Origin: Arthrobacter citreus
GTDB taxonomy: Bacteria > Bacillota > Bacilli > Bacillales > Bacillaceae_G
Direction: 5' to 3'
Assembly: GCA_013200995.1 (NCBI GenBank)
Contig: CP053688.1
Location: 3,162,001 to 3,226,000 of the forward strand
Length of the DNA stretch: 64,000 nt
Part shown: one piece after another, positions 37,522 through 46,334 of the stretch
Position numbering within the stretch: the first letter of the stretch is position 1
Layout of the letters: every line of letters begins with the position of its first letter
Translations under genes and position numbers: made by a program
Notes under the pieces: generated by a model
Told to the model about the DNA's origin: nothing
The model's database searches: none
What the model saw: only the letters and a program-made list of their open reading frames with translations

Positions 37522-38415
37522 CTATTCCCTTACTCCATCTCTTCCCTTTAAACTGCTCTTTGGCTCTACATGAATATGTGTATAATGAATTCCGTGCTGT
37601 TCTTGTAGAATCATTTCGATTTGGTCCGTTATATTATGACTTTTACTCACATCAATACCGCCATCCACCTCAATGACTACGTCTGCAATCGTTGTATTTC
37701 CGTACATTCTAGCTCTTAGATCAACTACTTTATGTACACCTGGTACTTGATCAACAGTTTCACTAAACAAAATCATTTCATCTGGATTAAACCCGTCAGT
37801 TAGTAGAAGAGTTGAATCATAAAAAATCTCCCATGCAGTTTTGCAAATAATAACACCCACTAAAATGGCAACGATTGGGTCAATAACCGGAAAACCAATT
37901 GAAGCTCCAAGTACTCCAATAGTCGTTCCCAAACTAACTAACGCATCAGATAAATTATCCTTAGCTGAAGCTGCAAGCCCCTTACTCTTCGTTTTTTTTG
38001 CAACCTTATTATTATAAAAATAAATGCCAAACATAAATATCCCAGAAGCAAATGCAACTACAGCAGCTAATCTATTTGGAATCCCATATTCCCCAATGAA
38101 TAGCTTCCGAATATTTTCAATGATTACTTGTAAACCAACTGACATCATAATAAAAGACGCAATTAAAGTAGCGATTTGTTCTGCTCTTGAATGACCATAT
38201 GGATGATCTAAATCTCTTGGTTTTCTTGCAATCCTTATCCCAATAAATACGGCCAACGTCGCACCAATATCAGTCACATTATTAAGCCCATCAGCTAAAA
38301 GAGCACTAGAATCTGTATAAAAACTAACAAGCACTTTGACCGACGCAAGAACCAAATAGGAAACAATACTCAACAAAGCTGCAAAATCTAACTGCTTTTG
38401 AAGCCCCTTCTCCAT
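37522..38415 (-). CDS. Cation diffusion facilitator, likely Mn2+ efflux
   Basis: A 297-residue CDF protein with six helices and a C-terminal cytosolic domain. The first metal site reads ADGLNNVTD and the loop after it HPYGHSRAEQ. The DGxNN form, instead of the HxxxD of zinc exporters, is seen in manganese exporters such as MneP/MneS and MntE. The second site in helix V is AASAKDNLSDALVS. Proton-coupled Mn2+ export is therefore the best guess. It is convergent with the ABC operon, with a weak hairpin between them. Confidence 0.85.
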   Translation of the reverse strand: MEKGLQKQLDFAALLSIVSYLVLASVKVLVSFYTDSSALLADGLNNVTDIGATLAVFIGIRIARKPRDLDHPYGHSRAEQIATLIASFIMMSVGLQVIIENIRKLFIGEYGIPNRLAAVVAFASGIFMFGIYFYNNKVAKKTKSKGLAASAKDNLSDALVSLGTTIGVLGASIGFPVIDPIVAILVGVIICKTAWEIFYDSTLLLTDGFNPDEMILFSETVDQVPGVHKVVDLRARMYGNTTIADVVIEVDGGIDVSKSHNITDQIEMILQEQHGIHYTHIHVEPKSSLKGRDGVRE

Positions 38416-38544
38416 AAACTCACCCGCCCTAATAAAAAATCATATGGCATTATCTTACCCATAATGCAAATTTTCCATTTTAAGTAAAAAGAAAAAGCAG
38501 AATCTGCTTTCATCAATTGGTTTATAAATACTGTGGACAACAAC

Positions 38545-38791
38545 AGCAATTGCGAACACTAAGTGAACTTTGTTGATATAACGTTGTTTTTTGTTGATAT
38601 AACACTGGTTTTTGTTGATATAACCACAAGTTTTGTTGATATAACACTGGTTTTTGTTGATATCACCTATATCTTCGTTAATTTATCCCCAATTTTTGCT
38701 GATATCACCTATATCTTCGTTGATTTATCCCCAATTTTTGTTGATATCACTAAATCTTCGTTGATCTATCCCTAACTCTTGTTGATATCAC
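38545..38791 (+). repeat. 21-bp phased repeat array, locus 2
   Basis: A leader, TGCGAACACTAAGTGAAC, is followed from 38570 by eleven units of TTGTTGATAT(A/C)AC or TCGTTRATTTATCC type, each with an 8-nt variable tail. Units start at 38570, 38591, 38612, 38633, 38654, 38675, 38696, 38717, 38738, 38758 and 38779: 21 nt throughout, except one of 20. From unit 5 on, two unit types alternate. The frame is open only because 21 is a multiple of three; the translation (VDIT repeats) is not a plausible protein. The array lies between the CDF gene start and the kynA end. Confidence 0.85.
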
Positions 38792-38844
38792 AGGTTACTA
38801 CCAACAAATCGTAAAATACCCCATATTTATTCCAAAATAATAAA

Positions 38845-38868
38845 GCAGACTCAAAAAATCGAATCTGC
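38845..38868 (-). terminator. Probable terminator of the kyn operon
   Basis: GCAGATTC / GAGTCTGC stem (one mismatch) with an A/T loop, followed by TTTATT on the minus strand, 11 nt past the kynA stop. Confidence 0.55.
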
Positions 38869-38879
38869 CCTTCTCTGCT

Positions 38880-39578
38880 TTATAATGGCTTCGGATTATA
38901 ACTAGATCCTGTTAAATCTGTTAAATCACAAACCGTTTGCCATAATTCTGGATAAAATTCGAAGCGAACAGCACGTTCTAATGCTTCTGCTGGAACTCCT
39001 TTTAAGCTCTTTGTATTCATGCCAATCATACGACGTACAAGTTGGATATGCTGTCTGCGGAAAGATTGGAATCTTTCATCGAAGCATGTTAGCTCTTGCA
39101 TTAATTGGAACAACTCAAAGTTTTTAGCCGCATCTTGGTGTAATTGAACTGGTGTCAGTAAATTTTCATCTAATAGATCTTTGAAAGGCTGCCAAAGTGT
39201 TGGTCCTAATTTTAAGATTTCATTAAATCCAGGAGAGTCTTGACCGCTACCTCTTCCTAAAGCTAAACGAATTATGTGATAATCACTTGGACTTACTAGT
39301 TTTACCATGTCAAAAACTGCTGGTAAGTGTACTAAGTGATTATTAATACGTTGTAAGTGATGAGTTGCTCTTGTCACCTCTTTTGCACGCATATGTTTAT
39401 CCGCAAAATGAATCGATTGGATGATTAATTTAAAATGTAACTCGGCAATTTGGTGAACTGTTTGAAACGTTAATTCATCTGGACAAAATAATTCTTCATC
39501 AGGCTTTTGTAAACTTAATAATTCTTCTGTGCGAATATATTTCTCGTAATCTGTCAGTTTTTTTTTCTCTTGTGTCAT
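38880..39578 (-). CDS. kynA: Tryptophan 2,3-dioxygenase family protein, divergent
   Basis: About 232 residues. The ATG at 39578 fits GGGA with 7-nt spacing; the ATG two codons earlier is too close. The family expects about 280 residues. It keeps the distal-pocket VHQ-ELHFKLI, an ALGRGSG segment where SLGxxSGFQS is usual, the heme-ligand His in RRQHIQLVRRMIG, and FYPELW. It lacks the usual GTGGSxGxxYL substrate loop, which reads GMNTKSLKGVP here. Being third in kynU-kynB-kynA, it should open the indole ring of tryptophan to N-formylkynurenine, but the changed loop leaves this less sure than for the other two genes. Confidence 0.8.
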   Translation of the reverse strand: MTQEKKKLTDYEKYIRTEELLSLQKPDEELFCPDELTFQTVHQIAELHFKLIIQSIHFADKHMRAKEVTRATHHLQRINNHLVHLPAVFDMVKLVSPSDYHIIRLALGRGSGQDSPGFNEILKLGPTLWQPFKDLLDENLLTPVQLHQDAAKNFELFQLMQELTCFDERFQSFRRQHIQLVRRMIGMNTKSLKGVPAEALERAVRFEFYPELWQTVCDLTDLTGSSYNPKPL

Positions 39579-39590
39579 TTTCATATCCCG

Positions 39591-40214
39591 CTAAACTAAT
39601 TTACGTAAAACTGCTCGTACTGGACTACCATCAGCATCTGTTAAAGGTAGTGGTAATGCTATAAGCTCGTACTCTCCTGAAGCAACATCTCTTAGATCAA
39701 CTGATTCTAAAATATGAATACCTGCGTGATGTAGAGCATGATGTGCTTCAAGTTCCTTACTATCAAGTGGGTCTACTGAAGGTACATCTACTCCAATTAA
39801 TTTAATTCCTTTTGTGTGCAAGTACTCTGCTGCTTCCTTTTCAATATGTGGAATACTCCCCGGGAAAACGCTATCATTTTTCCACGAGTTTGTTTTAATT
39901 AATAAACGTTCCACGCCATCTAATTGAAAAGTTTCTAAATCTAATTTTTTAATAGAGTCTACTTCAATCAACTCAATTACTTTTGCGATTCCCACATATA
40001 AGTTAGGATCTAAATCGATCACTCTCTTGCCATTTTCATCAAAATGAAAAGGCGCGTCGATATGTGTGCCTGTATGAGCGCTAAAAGTCAATTTACCAAC
40101 ATTGACCGAACCACTTTCTTCTTTTGTCCAGCTTAATTCGAATGAAAAATTTGTATCACCTGGCCATACAGGCATACCATTTTGCAATCTTCTTGATATA
40201 TCGATTAATGACAT
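39591..40214 (-). CDS. kynB: Arylformamidase (kynurenine formamidase) KynB
   Basis: A 207-residue cyclase-family metal enzyme. The metal motif is HTGTHIDAPFH, and FELSWTKEESGSVNVGKLTFSAHTG is typical of KynB. It hydrolyses N-formylkynurenine to kynurenine and formate. The ATG at 40214 follows AGGAG by 9 nt; a TTG at 40223 directly abuts that site and is rejected. It sits 12 nt after kynU and 12 nt before kynA. Confidence 0.95.
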   Translation of the reverse strand: MSLIDISRRLQNGMPVWPGDTNFSFELSWTKEESGSVNVGKLTFSAHTGTHIDAPFHFDENGKRVIDLDPNLYVGIAKVIELIEVDSIKKLDLETFQLDGVERLLIKTNSWKNDSVFPGSIPHIEKEAAEYLHTKGIKLIGVDVPSVDPLDSKELEAHHALHHAGIHILESVDLRDVASGEYELIALPLPLTDADGSPVRAVLRKLV

Positions 40215-40226
40215 TTCAAACAACTC

Positions 40227-41501
40227 CTAAGCAATGATTTCGCGCTCATTTTTAAACTGCTCGTATTGCTTTTCAACCATAATTTTCTTTAAAATTTGTA
40301 CACTATTCCATACATCCACATAAGAAGTATAAAATGCAATTGGAGCTAGTCTGATTACATTTGGTGCTCTAAAGTCAGGAACAATTCCATTTAATTTTAA
40401 CGCTTTACAAATCCTTGCAGCATCTTCATGTTCAAGACAAACATGTCCACCTCGTTTTGAATCTTCAAGTGGATTACCAATTGTAAAACCAAAATTGTTT
40501 AGTTCTTCATTTATTAAGCTCATTAAATAGGCTGTACTGTGTAATGACTTTTCACGAATTCGATCAATTGTAGCTTCTTTATACATTTCAAGTGAGCCAG
40601 CAAGTGGCGCCATACTTAGCACATGTGGCGTACCAATTTGATAAGCACCAACTGTATTTGATGGAGTAAATTCATGCTTCATATCAAACTGTTTTTCTTT
40701 ATTTGAACCAAACCAACCAGCTAACCCAGGCATTGTACCAAAATGCTTTTCGTGAACGAATAAACTTCCTACTCCACCAGGTCCGCTATTTAAATATTTA
40801 TAATTACACCAATAAGCAAAATCCACATCCCATTCATGGAATTGATGAGGAATTGCTCCAACAGAATGACAACCATCAAATCCTATTATAATTCCACGTT
40901 CATGAGCAGCACTTGTTAATCGCTCTATATCTAATAACTGTCCACTTCGATATAAAACAGTAGGAAGAATAATTAATGCAATTTCTTCAGTCATTGCTTC
41001 AATAATATCTTCTTCACTAATTGTGCGACCATCGCGACTCTTCACTTGGATTAAATGTGTTTCTGGATCAAAGCCCTTTAATTTTAATTGACTTTGAATA
41101 GCATAAATATCAGATGGAAAATTTAATTCATCTGCTAAAATTTTTGTTTTTTGGCCACTTGGCTCATAAAAAGATGCGATTAATTGGTGAAGATTCGAAG
41201 TCGTAGACCCAGTTACAATCACTTCATCCTCTTTTGCCCCAACTAAAGGTGCACTTAATGCTCCTAATTTTTCAGCAAAATAATACCATGGATGATCACC
41301 TTGCATCCATCCATCGATTGCAAGTGCTTTCCATGAATCTAATAGATCTAATAAACTTTGTTCGGCTCTTTTAGAAAGAAGCCCTAGAGAATTACCATCT
41401 AAATAGATTGTATTAGGCTGTAAATAGAACTCATTACGATAAATTGATAAAGAATCTTTTTGATCTAGAAATTCTGCAAATTCTTTTGTTGACTGAAACA
41501 T
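40227..41501 (-). CDS. kynU: Kynureninase KynU
   Basis: A 424-residue PLP enzyme that splits kynurenine into anthranilate and alanine. [15 protein letters not shown] starts the fold, [15 protein letters not shown] holds the PLP aspartate, and the Schiff-base lysine lies in [13 protein letters not shown]. The C-terminal [18 protein letters not shown] is also typical. It is the first gene of the kynUBA operon; on the minus strand a TTGACA lies about 60 nt upstream, with no strong -10. Anthranilate could feed tryptophan synthesis or quinolone-like compounds. Confidence 0.96.
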   Translation of the reverse strand: MFQSTKEFAEFLDQKDSLSIYRNEFYLQPNTIYLDGNSLGLLSKRAEQSLLDLLDSWKALAIDGWMQGDHPWYYFAEKLGALSAPLVGAKEDEVIVTGSTTSNLHQLIASFYEPSGQKTKILADELNFPSDIYAIQSQLKLKGFDPETHLIQVKSRDGRTISEEDIIEAMTEEIALIILPTVLYRSGQLLDIERLTSAAHERGIIIGFDGCHSVGAIPHQFHEWDVDFAYWCNYKYLNSGPGGVGSLFVHEKHFGTMPGLAGWFGSNKEKQFDMKHEFTPSNTVGAYQIGTPHVLSMAPLAGSLEMYKEATIDRIREKSLHSTAYLMSLINEELNNFGFTIGNPLEDSKRGGHVCLEHEDAARICKALKLNGIVPDFRAPNVIRLAPIAFYTSYVDVWNSVQILKKIMVEKQYEQFKNEREIIA

Positions 41502-41595
41502 CCCCCTGTTTTACCCCCTTGCAATAAATAACCTACTATATTAAAGGTATTGCGATTATTAATACATGTCAATATTTTCTGAATATAATATTAAA

Positions 41596-41645
41596 TAAAA
41601 AAAGTGCCAACAAATCCAAAATATCCCTATCTTAGATTTTGGCAC
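41596..41645 (-). terminator. Terminator of the TetR-linked ABC operon
   Basis: GTGCCAA arms pair with TTGGCAC, extended by AATC/GATT, and seven T follow on the minus strand. It lies 17 nt after the permease stop. Confidence 0.85.
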
Positions 41646-41662
41646 AATTTATTTACTTTTCG

Positions 41663-42457
41663 TTATAAATGTAAATCCCTTTTTTTAAAAGAAACATAAG
41701 TAATAACTGTTAATAGTATGATCAATCCTATTGAGATCGTTGTATAAATAATGTCAAATCCTCCACCATACATAATATCTTTCGCTTCAAAGTACTTAAA
41801 TGGCGTAATATATTTCAACCCTTCTATCCGTTCATTCAAATCAATTGCGATCGACATGATGAATGTGATTAATAAAATACCTGTTGCATAGGATGCTGCT
41901 TTTTTGGCGTTTTTACAAACTGCAGCTATAGCCGAGCCAATTACTAAAAATAGTAGCTGTAGTATAAACATACCGACCATTACAACAGCTATATTACCGA
42001 ATACATCCTCACCCTTACTATACTTCCCTACAATTAATACACTGGATATCCACGTAATACCATTAAAAATAAGAATGTTTACTAGAGCACTTAATAATTT
42101 AGACGTTATGACTTTATTTCTTGAAATAGGCTTTGCAAATAAAAACTCTGCCGTTTTATCACGTTCTTCTTTAGCAATTATGTTGGCCCCTAACATGGCG
42201 GCGTGAATGGTTGCCATTAAATATAAATATAAAACTAATATGCCAAAATAGCCGCTTGCCTTTGATAAATCAAGTGCACCTGAGCCCATTATTGCTTGTA
42301 GAGATTTAGGCATTTGATTAAAAATCTCAGTTATTTGTCCATTTGATGCAGTAGCTTTATATTTTGCCATTCCGCTTCCAACTAAAAATACAATCCCAAT
42401 ACACCAAAATATAATAGATTTACGATATGTCTTCATTTCTCTAAAAAATAGATTCAA
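41663..42457 (-). CDS. ABC-2 type permease, second subunit
   Basis: About 264 residues and six helices. The start is a TTG at 42457, 7 nt after GGGAGG; the frame opens at another TTG 6 nt earlier that is too close. The sequence IAKEERDKTAEFLFAKPISRNKVITSKLL is the ABC-2 permease signature, and FKYFEAKDIMYGG near the end is shared with the adjacent gene product. The two permeases are clear paralogues and probably form a heterodimer. It is last in the operon regulated by the divergent TetR gene. Confidence 0.85.
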   Translation of the reverse strand: MNLFFREMKTYRKSIIFWCIGIVFLVGSGMAKYKATASNGQITEIFNQMPKSLQAIMGSGALDLSKASGYFGILVLYLYLMATIHAAMLGANIIAKEERDKTAEFLFAKPISRNKVITSKLLSALVNILIFNGITWISSVLIVGKYSKGEDVFGNIAVVMVGMFILQLLFLVIGSAIAAVCKNAKKAASYATGILLITFIMSIAIDLNERIEGLKYITPFKYFEAKDIMYGGGFDIIYTTISIGLIILLTVITYVSFKKRDLHL

Positions 42458-42481
42458 CTCCAACCCTCCCTTTCTTTAAAT

Positions 42482-43279
42482 TTATACTGCATGAACGTCC
42501 TTTTTCTTATAAATTACAAAACTCGCAATGATCGAAACGAAAATAATACCGATCGACAAGATTAAAAATGAAGTTTCAAATTTTGAATGAGCAATAATAT
42601 ACTTTGGTTCAAAATATTTAAACGGTGATAAATATCGTTTAGCATTACTTTCATCTGTGGCCACTACCATACCAACAACAAAAAATGCAAACACAACAGC
42701 AAGTGAAATTGATAGGACTGCTTTTATTTTTGAAAAGACGACCGAAACAAGTATTCCTATTCCAAAAAATATTAGTTGAATAATAAATAGAGAAATAGAA
42801 AGTAATACAATTAATTTATTACTATAATCAGCTGTTTTTACATGCTGTGCCATAAGTATAGTTGCTATAAGATAGAATATATTTGTAATGGCTAAAGAGA
42901 CGGCACCTGCAAAAATCTTAGAAGTGATAACTTTTGTTCGAGTCACTGGTTTAGTTAAAAGAAAATCAGCTGTTTTCTCTCGTACTTCTTTTGAAACGAT
43001 CGAGGTACCTAAAATCATCGCTTGTATCGCACCACATAGTGAAATATAGATAAATACATACGAATAGAATCCTACTATATTTCCAAAGCTCTCAATCTCA
43101 ATTCCAAGTGCTTTTCTAACTCCTTCAGGATAGCCCTTCAAAACTTTTGTAAACTCTGCATAGTCCTTTGCAATAGCTGGAAATAGAGATAAGAAAAACA
43201 CAACGATTGCCATTAAAGAAACCGTCCAAATGAGGGTGGATTTCCGATAAGCTTTTAATTCGTGTAAAAAAATATTCAT
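42482..43279 (-). CDS. ABC-2 type permease, first subunit
   Basis: A 265-residue paralogue of the preceding entry: VSKEVREKTADFLLTKPVTRTKVITSKI and the late LSPFKYFEPKYIIAHS line up with it. Both start with a LxELKAYRKSxxxW-like amphipathic helix. AAGGAGG lies 11 nt before the ATG. It follows the ATPase gene by 6 nt. The likely function is efflux of a small antimicrobial or lipid as a heterodimer; the substrate is unknown. Confidence 0.85.
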   Translation of the reverse strand: MNIFLHELKAYRKSTLIWTVSLMAIVVFFLSLFPAIAKDYAEFTKVLKGYPEGVRKALGIEIESFGNIVGFYSYVFIYISLCGAIQAMILGTSIVSKEVREKTADFLLTKPVTRTKVITSKIFAGAVSLAITNIFYLIATILMAQHVKTADYSNKLIVLLSISLFIIQLIFFGIGILVSVVFSKIKAVLSISLAVVFAFFVVGMVVATDESNAKRYLSPFKYFEPKYIIAHSKFETSFLILSIGIIFVSIIASFVIYKKKDVHAV

Positions 43280-43285
43280 TGCTTA

Positions 43286-44170
43286 TTAGTCCTCCTTTTC
43301 ATAATAATGCAAGAAAATTTCCTCCAGATCTGGCTCTTCAATCCATAGATTTTCAATTTCAATTTCTGCTATTTTTCTCAAAACATTGTTTATATTTCCT
43401 TTAAAAATAAAGCTGATTGTTTTACCTTTTATCTCTACATTATTTACACCTGGCATATTGAAGAAATTTGGATCTACCGCATTTAGAATGTCTATTTTAA
43501 AACGCTTGTAATTGTTTTCTTGTAATGTACTGATTTTTTCAACTGTAACAATTTTACCTTCCTTTATAATGGCAACTCGATCACATAGACGCTGTACTTC
43601 GCTTAAAATATGTGATGAGAATAAAATAGTAGCTCCCTTTTTATTCTCATCTTCTAGTAAGTCAAAAAATCTTTGTTGCATTAAAGGATCAAGGCCACTT
43701 GTCGGTTCATCCAATATGATTAATTTCGGTTCATGAAGTAATCCTTGGACAATCCCAACCTTCTTTTTATTTCCTAAAGATAAATCATCAATTTTCTTTG
43801 TTAAATCAAGATCCATGATTTCAGCTAATTCTTTAATTCGCTTCGTGCAATCTTTTTTATAAAAACTAGCTGAGTATTTTAACAAATCCATTACTTTCAT
43901 ATTGTCATAATAAAAAACTTCAGAAGGTAAATAGCCAATTTCTTTTTTTATTTCTGGTGCAAACTGAATACAGTCCTTACCAAATATTTTTGCACTACCA
44001 CTAGTCGGATAAATTAAAGATAGTAAAGTTCGAATCGTTGTTGATTTCCCAGCACCATTTGGACCAATAAAACCAAATATTTCTCCCTCTTCTATATTAA
44101 AACTAATATCCGATATTCCCCTTGAATTGCCGTAGGTCTTTGTTAAATTGTTGATTTCAATCGCGTACAT
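43286..44170 (-). CDS. ABC-2 type exporter ATP-binding protein
   Basis: 294 residues from the ATG at 44170, with AGGAGG 8 nt upstream; the long frame to 44440 runs through the operators and is rejected. Walker A is GPNGAGKST, the signature is LSLGNKKKVGIVQGLL, and Walker B is LIILDEPTSGLDP. The C-terminal domain ends ENLWIEEPDLEEIFLHYYE, as in YtrB-like and BcrA-like proteins. It is first in the operon with two permeases and divergent from a TetR repressor. Confidence 0.9.
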   Translation of the reverse strand: MYAIEINNLTKTYGNSRGISDISFNIEEGEIFGFIGPNGAGKSTTIRTLLSLIYPTSGSAKIFGKDCIQFAPEIKKEIGYLPSEVFYYDNMKVMDLLKYSASFYKKDCTKRIKELAEIMDLDLTKKIDDLSLGNKKKVGIVQGLLHEPKLIILDEPTSGLDPLMQQRFFDLLEDENKKGATILFSSHILSEVQRLCDRVAIIKEGKIVTVEKISTLQENNYKRFKIDILNAVDPNFFNMPGVNNVEIKGKTISFIFKGNINNVLRKIAEIEIENLWIEEPDLEEIFLHYYEKED

Positions 44171-44189
44171 AAAATAAACCTCCTGCATT

Positions 44190-44223
44190 GTTTTGAAATA
44201 TTTTAATATGATTATTACAAAAC
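44190..44223. promoter_or_regulatory. Proximal TetR-type operator
   Basis: GTTTTGAAAT and ATTACAAAAC form an inverted repeat with one mismatch around 14 nt. It lies in front of the ATPase gene and shares the half-site GTTTTGAAAT with the second operator. Confidence 0.6.
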
Positions 44224-44257
44224 TAGTATATACCTCATTCTCTAAAAAGAGAATACA

Positions 44258-44289
44258 TTTTGAAATATTTTTAATAAGATATTTCAAAA
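44258..44289. promoter_or_regulatory. Distal TetR-type operator, perfect inverted repeat
   Basis: TTTTGAAATAT and ATATTTCAAAA are perfect 11-bp arms around 10 nt, centred between the divergent ATPase and TetR genes. This layout is usual for autoregulated TetR/efflux pairs. Confidence 0.75.
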
Positions 44290-44330
44290 CATGATATACT
44301 ATTTGATAGATAATGACGGAGGTATAAATA

Positions 44331-44927
44331 TTGGACGGATATAAAAAACGAACTCTGCAGAAAATGGAGAGCATTGAATTAAGTACAACTGAACTATTGA
44401 CACTACCATTAAATGATATAAAAATCGCAGATATTGCCAAACTAGCAAATGTATCTCAAGTTTCAATATACAATTATTATGGCAGTAAAGAAGCACTATT
44501 GAAGGCAACAATTATTCGATTAATGAACCAAAAATATGAGGAATACCAACAGGTCGTTTCAAGTGACATCTCTTTTAATGAGAAAATTAAAGAATTATTT
44601 ATTCGCAAAAAACAAGGGCTCGATATTATTAATTTGGAAATGTTTACAGCTTTAATGAAGAAAGACCCAGAACTGCAAGAATTAGTGTTAGACTTTACAA
44701 TGAACAAATCTTTCAAAGTGCTGACCTCACTAATCGATGAAGGGCGATCTCTCGGTTTAGTTAGGGGCGAGGTACAAAATCAAACACTACTTATCTATAT
44801 TCAAGTTATAAGCCAAGCCTTTATGAATATGGATCCAACAACCTCACAATATATCCAACAAAAAGATGTAGTAGATGAAATTATGAATTTATTCTTATAT
44901 GGATTATTAAAGCAGGATGAAGATTAA
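44331..44927 (+). CDS. TetR/AcrR family transcriptional regulator
   Basis: 198 residues. The N-terminal HTH reads IKIADIAKLANVSQVSIYNYYGSKEALLKA (about 31-60), the classic TetR form. The C-terminal helical domain binds an unknown ligand. It starts with TTG after GGAGGT (7-nt spacing). It is divergent from the ABC exporter operon, with two palindromes between them, so it most likely represses both itself and the exporter until the exporter's substrate binds. Confidence 0.92.
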   Translation: MDGYKKRTLQKMESIELSTTELLTLPLNDIKIADIAKLANVSQVSIYNYYGSKEALLKATIIRLMNQKYEEYQQVVSSDISFNEKIKELFIRKKQGLDIINLEMFTALMKKDPELQELVLDFTMNKSFKVLTSLIDEGRSLGLVRGEVQNQTLLIYIQVISQAFMNMDPTTSQYIQQKDVVDEIMNLFLYGLLKQDED

Positions 44928-44935
44928 TTGCAGTT

Positions 44936-44979
44936 AAAAAAAGCACCTTTGCGCTATTAAGCAATGGTGCTTTTTTTTA
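44936..44979 (+). terminator. Terminator of the TetR gene
   Basis: AAAAAAGCACC pairs with GGTGCTTTTTT and is extended by TTGC/GCAA; eight T follow. Confidence 0.88.
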
Positions 44980-45081
44980 GAATATTCTTCCAACTAAACT
45001 TATCTACTGATTTGTATTATCTTACTCTTTTTGTTCATAGAATGAATTACTTATTAATAATTTTTTTCCTTGGAGGAGCAT

Positions 45082-45324
45082 ATGCGCAAAACTATTCTAT
45101 GGATAAAAGAAAATGGAGATGTAATTAAGCGAGGTCTAATTGGCGGGTTTACCATATTTAGTTTAGCAACGATTTTTTTCACAACAGATTCATCAACAGA
45201 GTACAACCAAAACGCCTGTCTAAAGTGGGAATATAACAAATCAGCACAGCTAGAAGTTTGCTCTATGTACAAAGCATCCACTACCAACGACATACCATAT
45301 GGATCAATGGTAAAGCATGAATAA
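45082..45324 (+). CDS. Hypothetical small single-span membrane protein
   Basis: 80 residues from the ATG at 45082, with GGAGG 5 nt upstream. The N-terminus is RKTILWIKENGDVIKRGLIGGF, one helix lies at about 17-37, and the outer part has two cysteines (NACLKWEY and EVCSMYK) that could form a disulfide. I do not recognise the family. It stands alone, followed at once by a strong hairpin. Confidence 0.65.
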   Translation: MRKTILWIKENGDVIKRGLIGGFTIFSLATIFFTTDSSTEYNQNACLKWEYNKSAQLEVCSMYKASTTNDIPYGSMVKHE

Positions 45325-45330
45325 GTTAAA

Positions 45331-45366
45331 AAGAATAGGATAAGGCAAATGCCTTATCCTTTTTCC
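45331..45366. terminator. Bidirectional terminator
   Basis: AGGATAAGGC / GCCTTATCCT perfect stem with an AAAT loop, T-rich on the right. It ends both the small membrane protein gene and the convergent ABC permease gene. Confidence 0.85.
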
Positions 45367-45377
45367 TTTCTTGATCC

Positions 45378-46334
45378 CTAAACATCCCTCTTTTTAAAAA
45401 TTTCACCTGCAGTGACGAGGACTAACAATATATATATGACTAGTACTGTAATAGAAAATTCAATTCTCATCCCATTTTCAATATTGATGCCATTTGTGTA
45501 AACTGATAAATCGGTATGCATAAATGGTAGAAACTTCGACCAGTCTTTTACTTTTAATAATGTTGCGATCACATCCGATGTTGATAGCAGAATTATGCTT
45601 ATTAATAAAGAAATACTGCTTGTCCTTAAAACCGTTGACAAGAAATATGCAACTGCCACGAAAAATAAGTAAGGTAGTAGATTGATGATATAATCATGTA
45701 TTAAACTTGGTAAAATGCTCTGTTCTACTACGTGGTTATTTACATATTGTAAAATTGGTTGTGTGCTAAAACTTAGCCCGTTGAGTGCGCTACCTATAAT
45801 AAAAGAGTAAATAATAATTGCTAACGAAAAGATGAAATATAAAATTGCCAAACTGATAAATTTTGCATAATAAATCATTCTTCTTGTTGATGGTTTAACC
45901 AGCAAGAAATTAATCGTTTTCCATTGATACTCTTTTGACATCATATTACTTGCAAAATAAATAAGCAGGATTCCGATAAAATTCGTTATGTCCGCACCTT
46001 TTTTCATAAAGTCCAAAACAGTATGTTGTTGAATCGTTGAGATATTATGTTTAAGACGATACTTATTGATTTCATACGTCTCTTTTTGTTCTTTTGCAAG
46101 TGATGGTAAATCTGACGAGTTTTGCCCTGCCAACTCTTCTTCGATCTTTTTATTTTCTATTTTTAATTCTGTTCTCCAATTTTTAGCCTTATCCGCTCCA
46201 CTCACCTTTTCAACATAATCCCATCTGCCTAGAACGATGATTGGTATAAATAATATTATTAGCGAAATAATAAATGATTTTTGAACGAAGACTTTGCGTA
46301 GTTCGTTATCAATTAATCCTATAAAATTACTCAA
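45378..46334 (-). CDS. ABC-2 type exporter permease
   Basis: About 318 residues. The start is taken as the TTG at 46334, 8 nt after AGGAGG; the ATG at 46340 is only 2 nt away from it. There is one N-terminal helix, then a charged outer loop of about 75 residues, then helices with ASNMMSKEYQWKTINFLLVKPSTRRMIYYAKF, the ABC-2 signature. Layout and length match the permease at 36490-37482, so the two exporters are paralogous. It overlaps the ATPase gene. Confidence 0.87.
   Translation of the reverse strand: MSNFIGLIDNELRKVFVQKSFIISLIILFIPIIVLGRWDYVEKVSGADKAKNWRTELKIENKKIEEELAGQNSSDLPSLAKEQKETYEINKYRLKHNISTIQQHTVLDFMKKGADITNFIGILLIYFASNMMSKEYQWKTINFLLVKPSTRRMIYYAKFISLAILYFIFSLAIIIYSFIIGSALNGLSFSTQPILQYVNNHVVEQSILPSLIHDYIINLLPYLFFVAVAYFLSTVLRTSSISLLISIILLSTSDVIATLLKVKDWSKFLPFMHTDLSVYTNGINIENGMRIEFSITVLVIYILLVLVTAGEIFKKRDV

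Noticed and set aside
38563..38775. Plus-strand ORF with VDIT repeats
   Set aside because: The open frame follows from a 21-nt period without stop codons. There is no ribosome site, the same repeat exists in reverse orientation elsewhere, and the translation has no protein-like character.
43286..44440. Long version of the ABC ATPase with 90 extra N-terminal residues
   Set aside because: The extension crosses the TetR operators and overlaps the divergent TetR gene; the ATG at 44170 has a perfect ribosome site.
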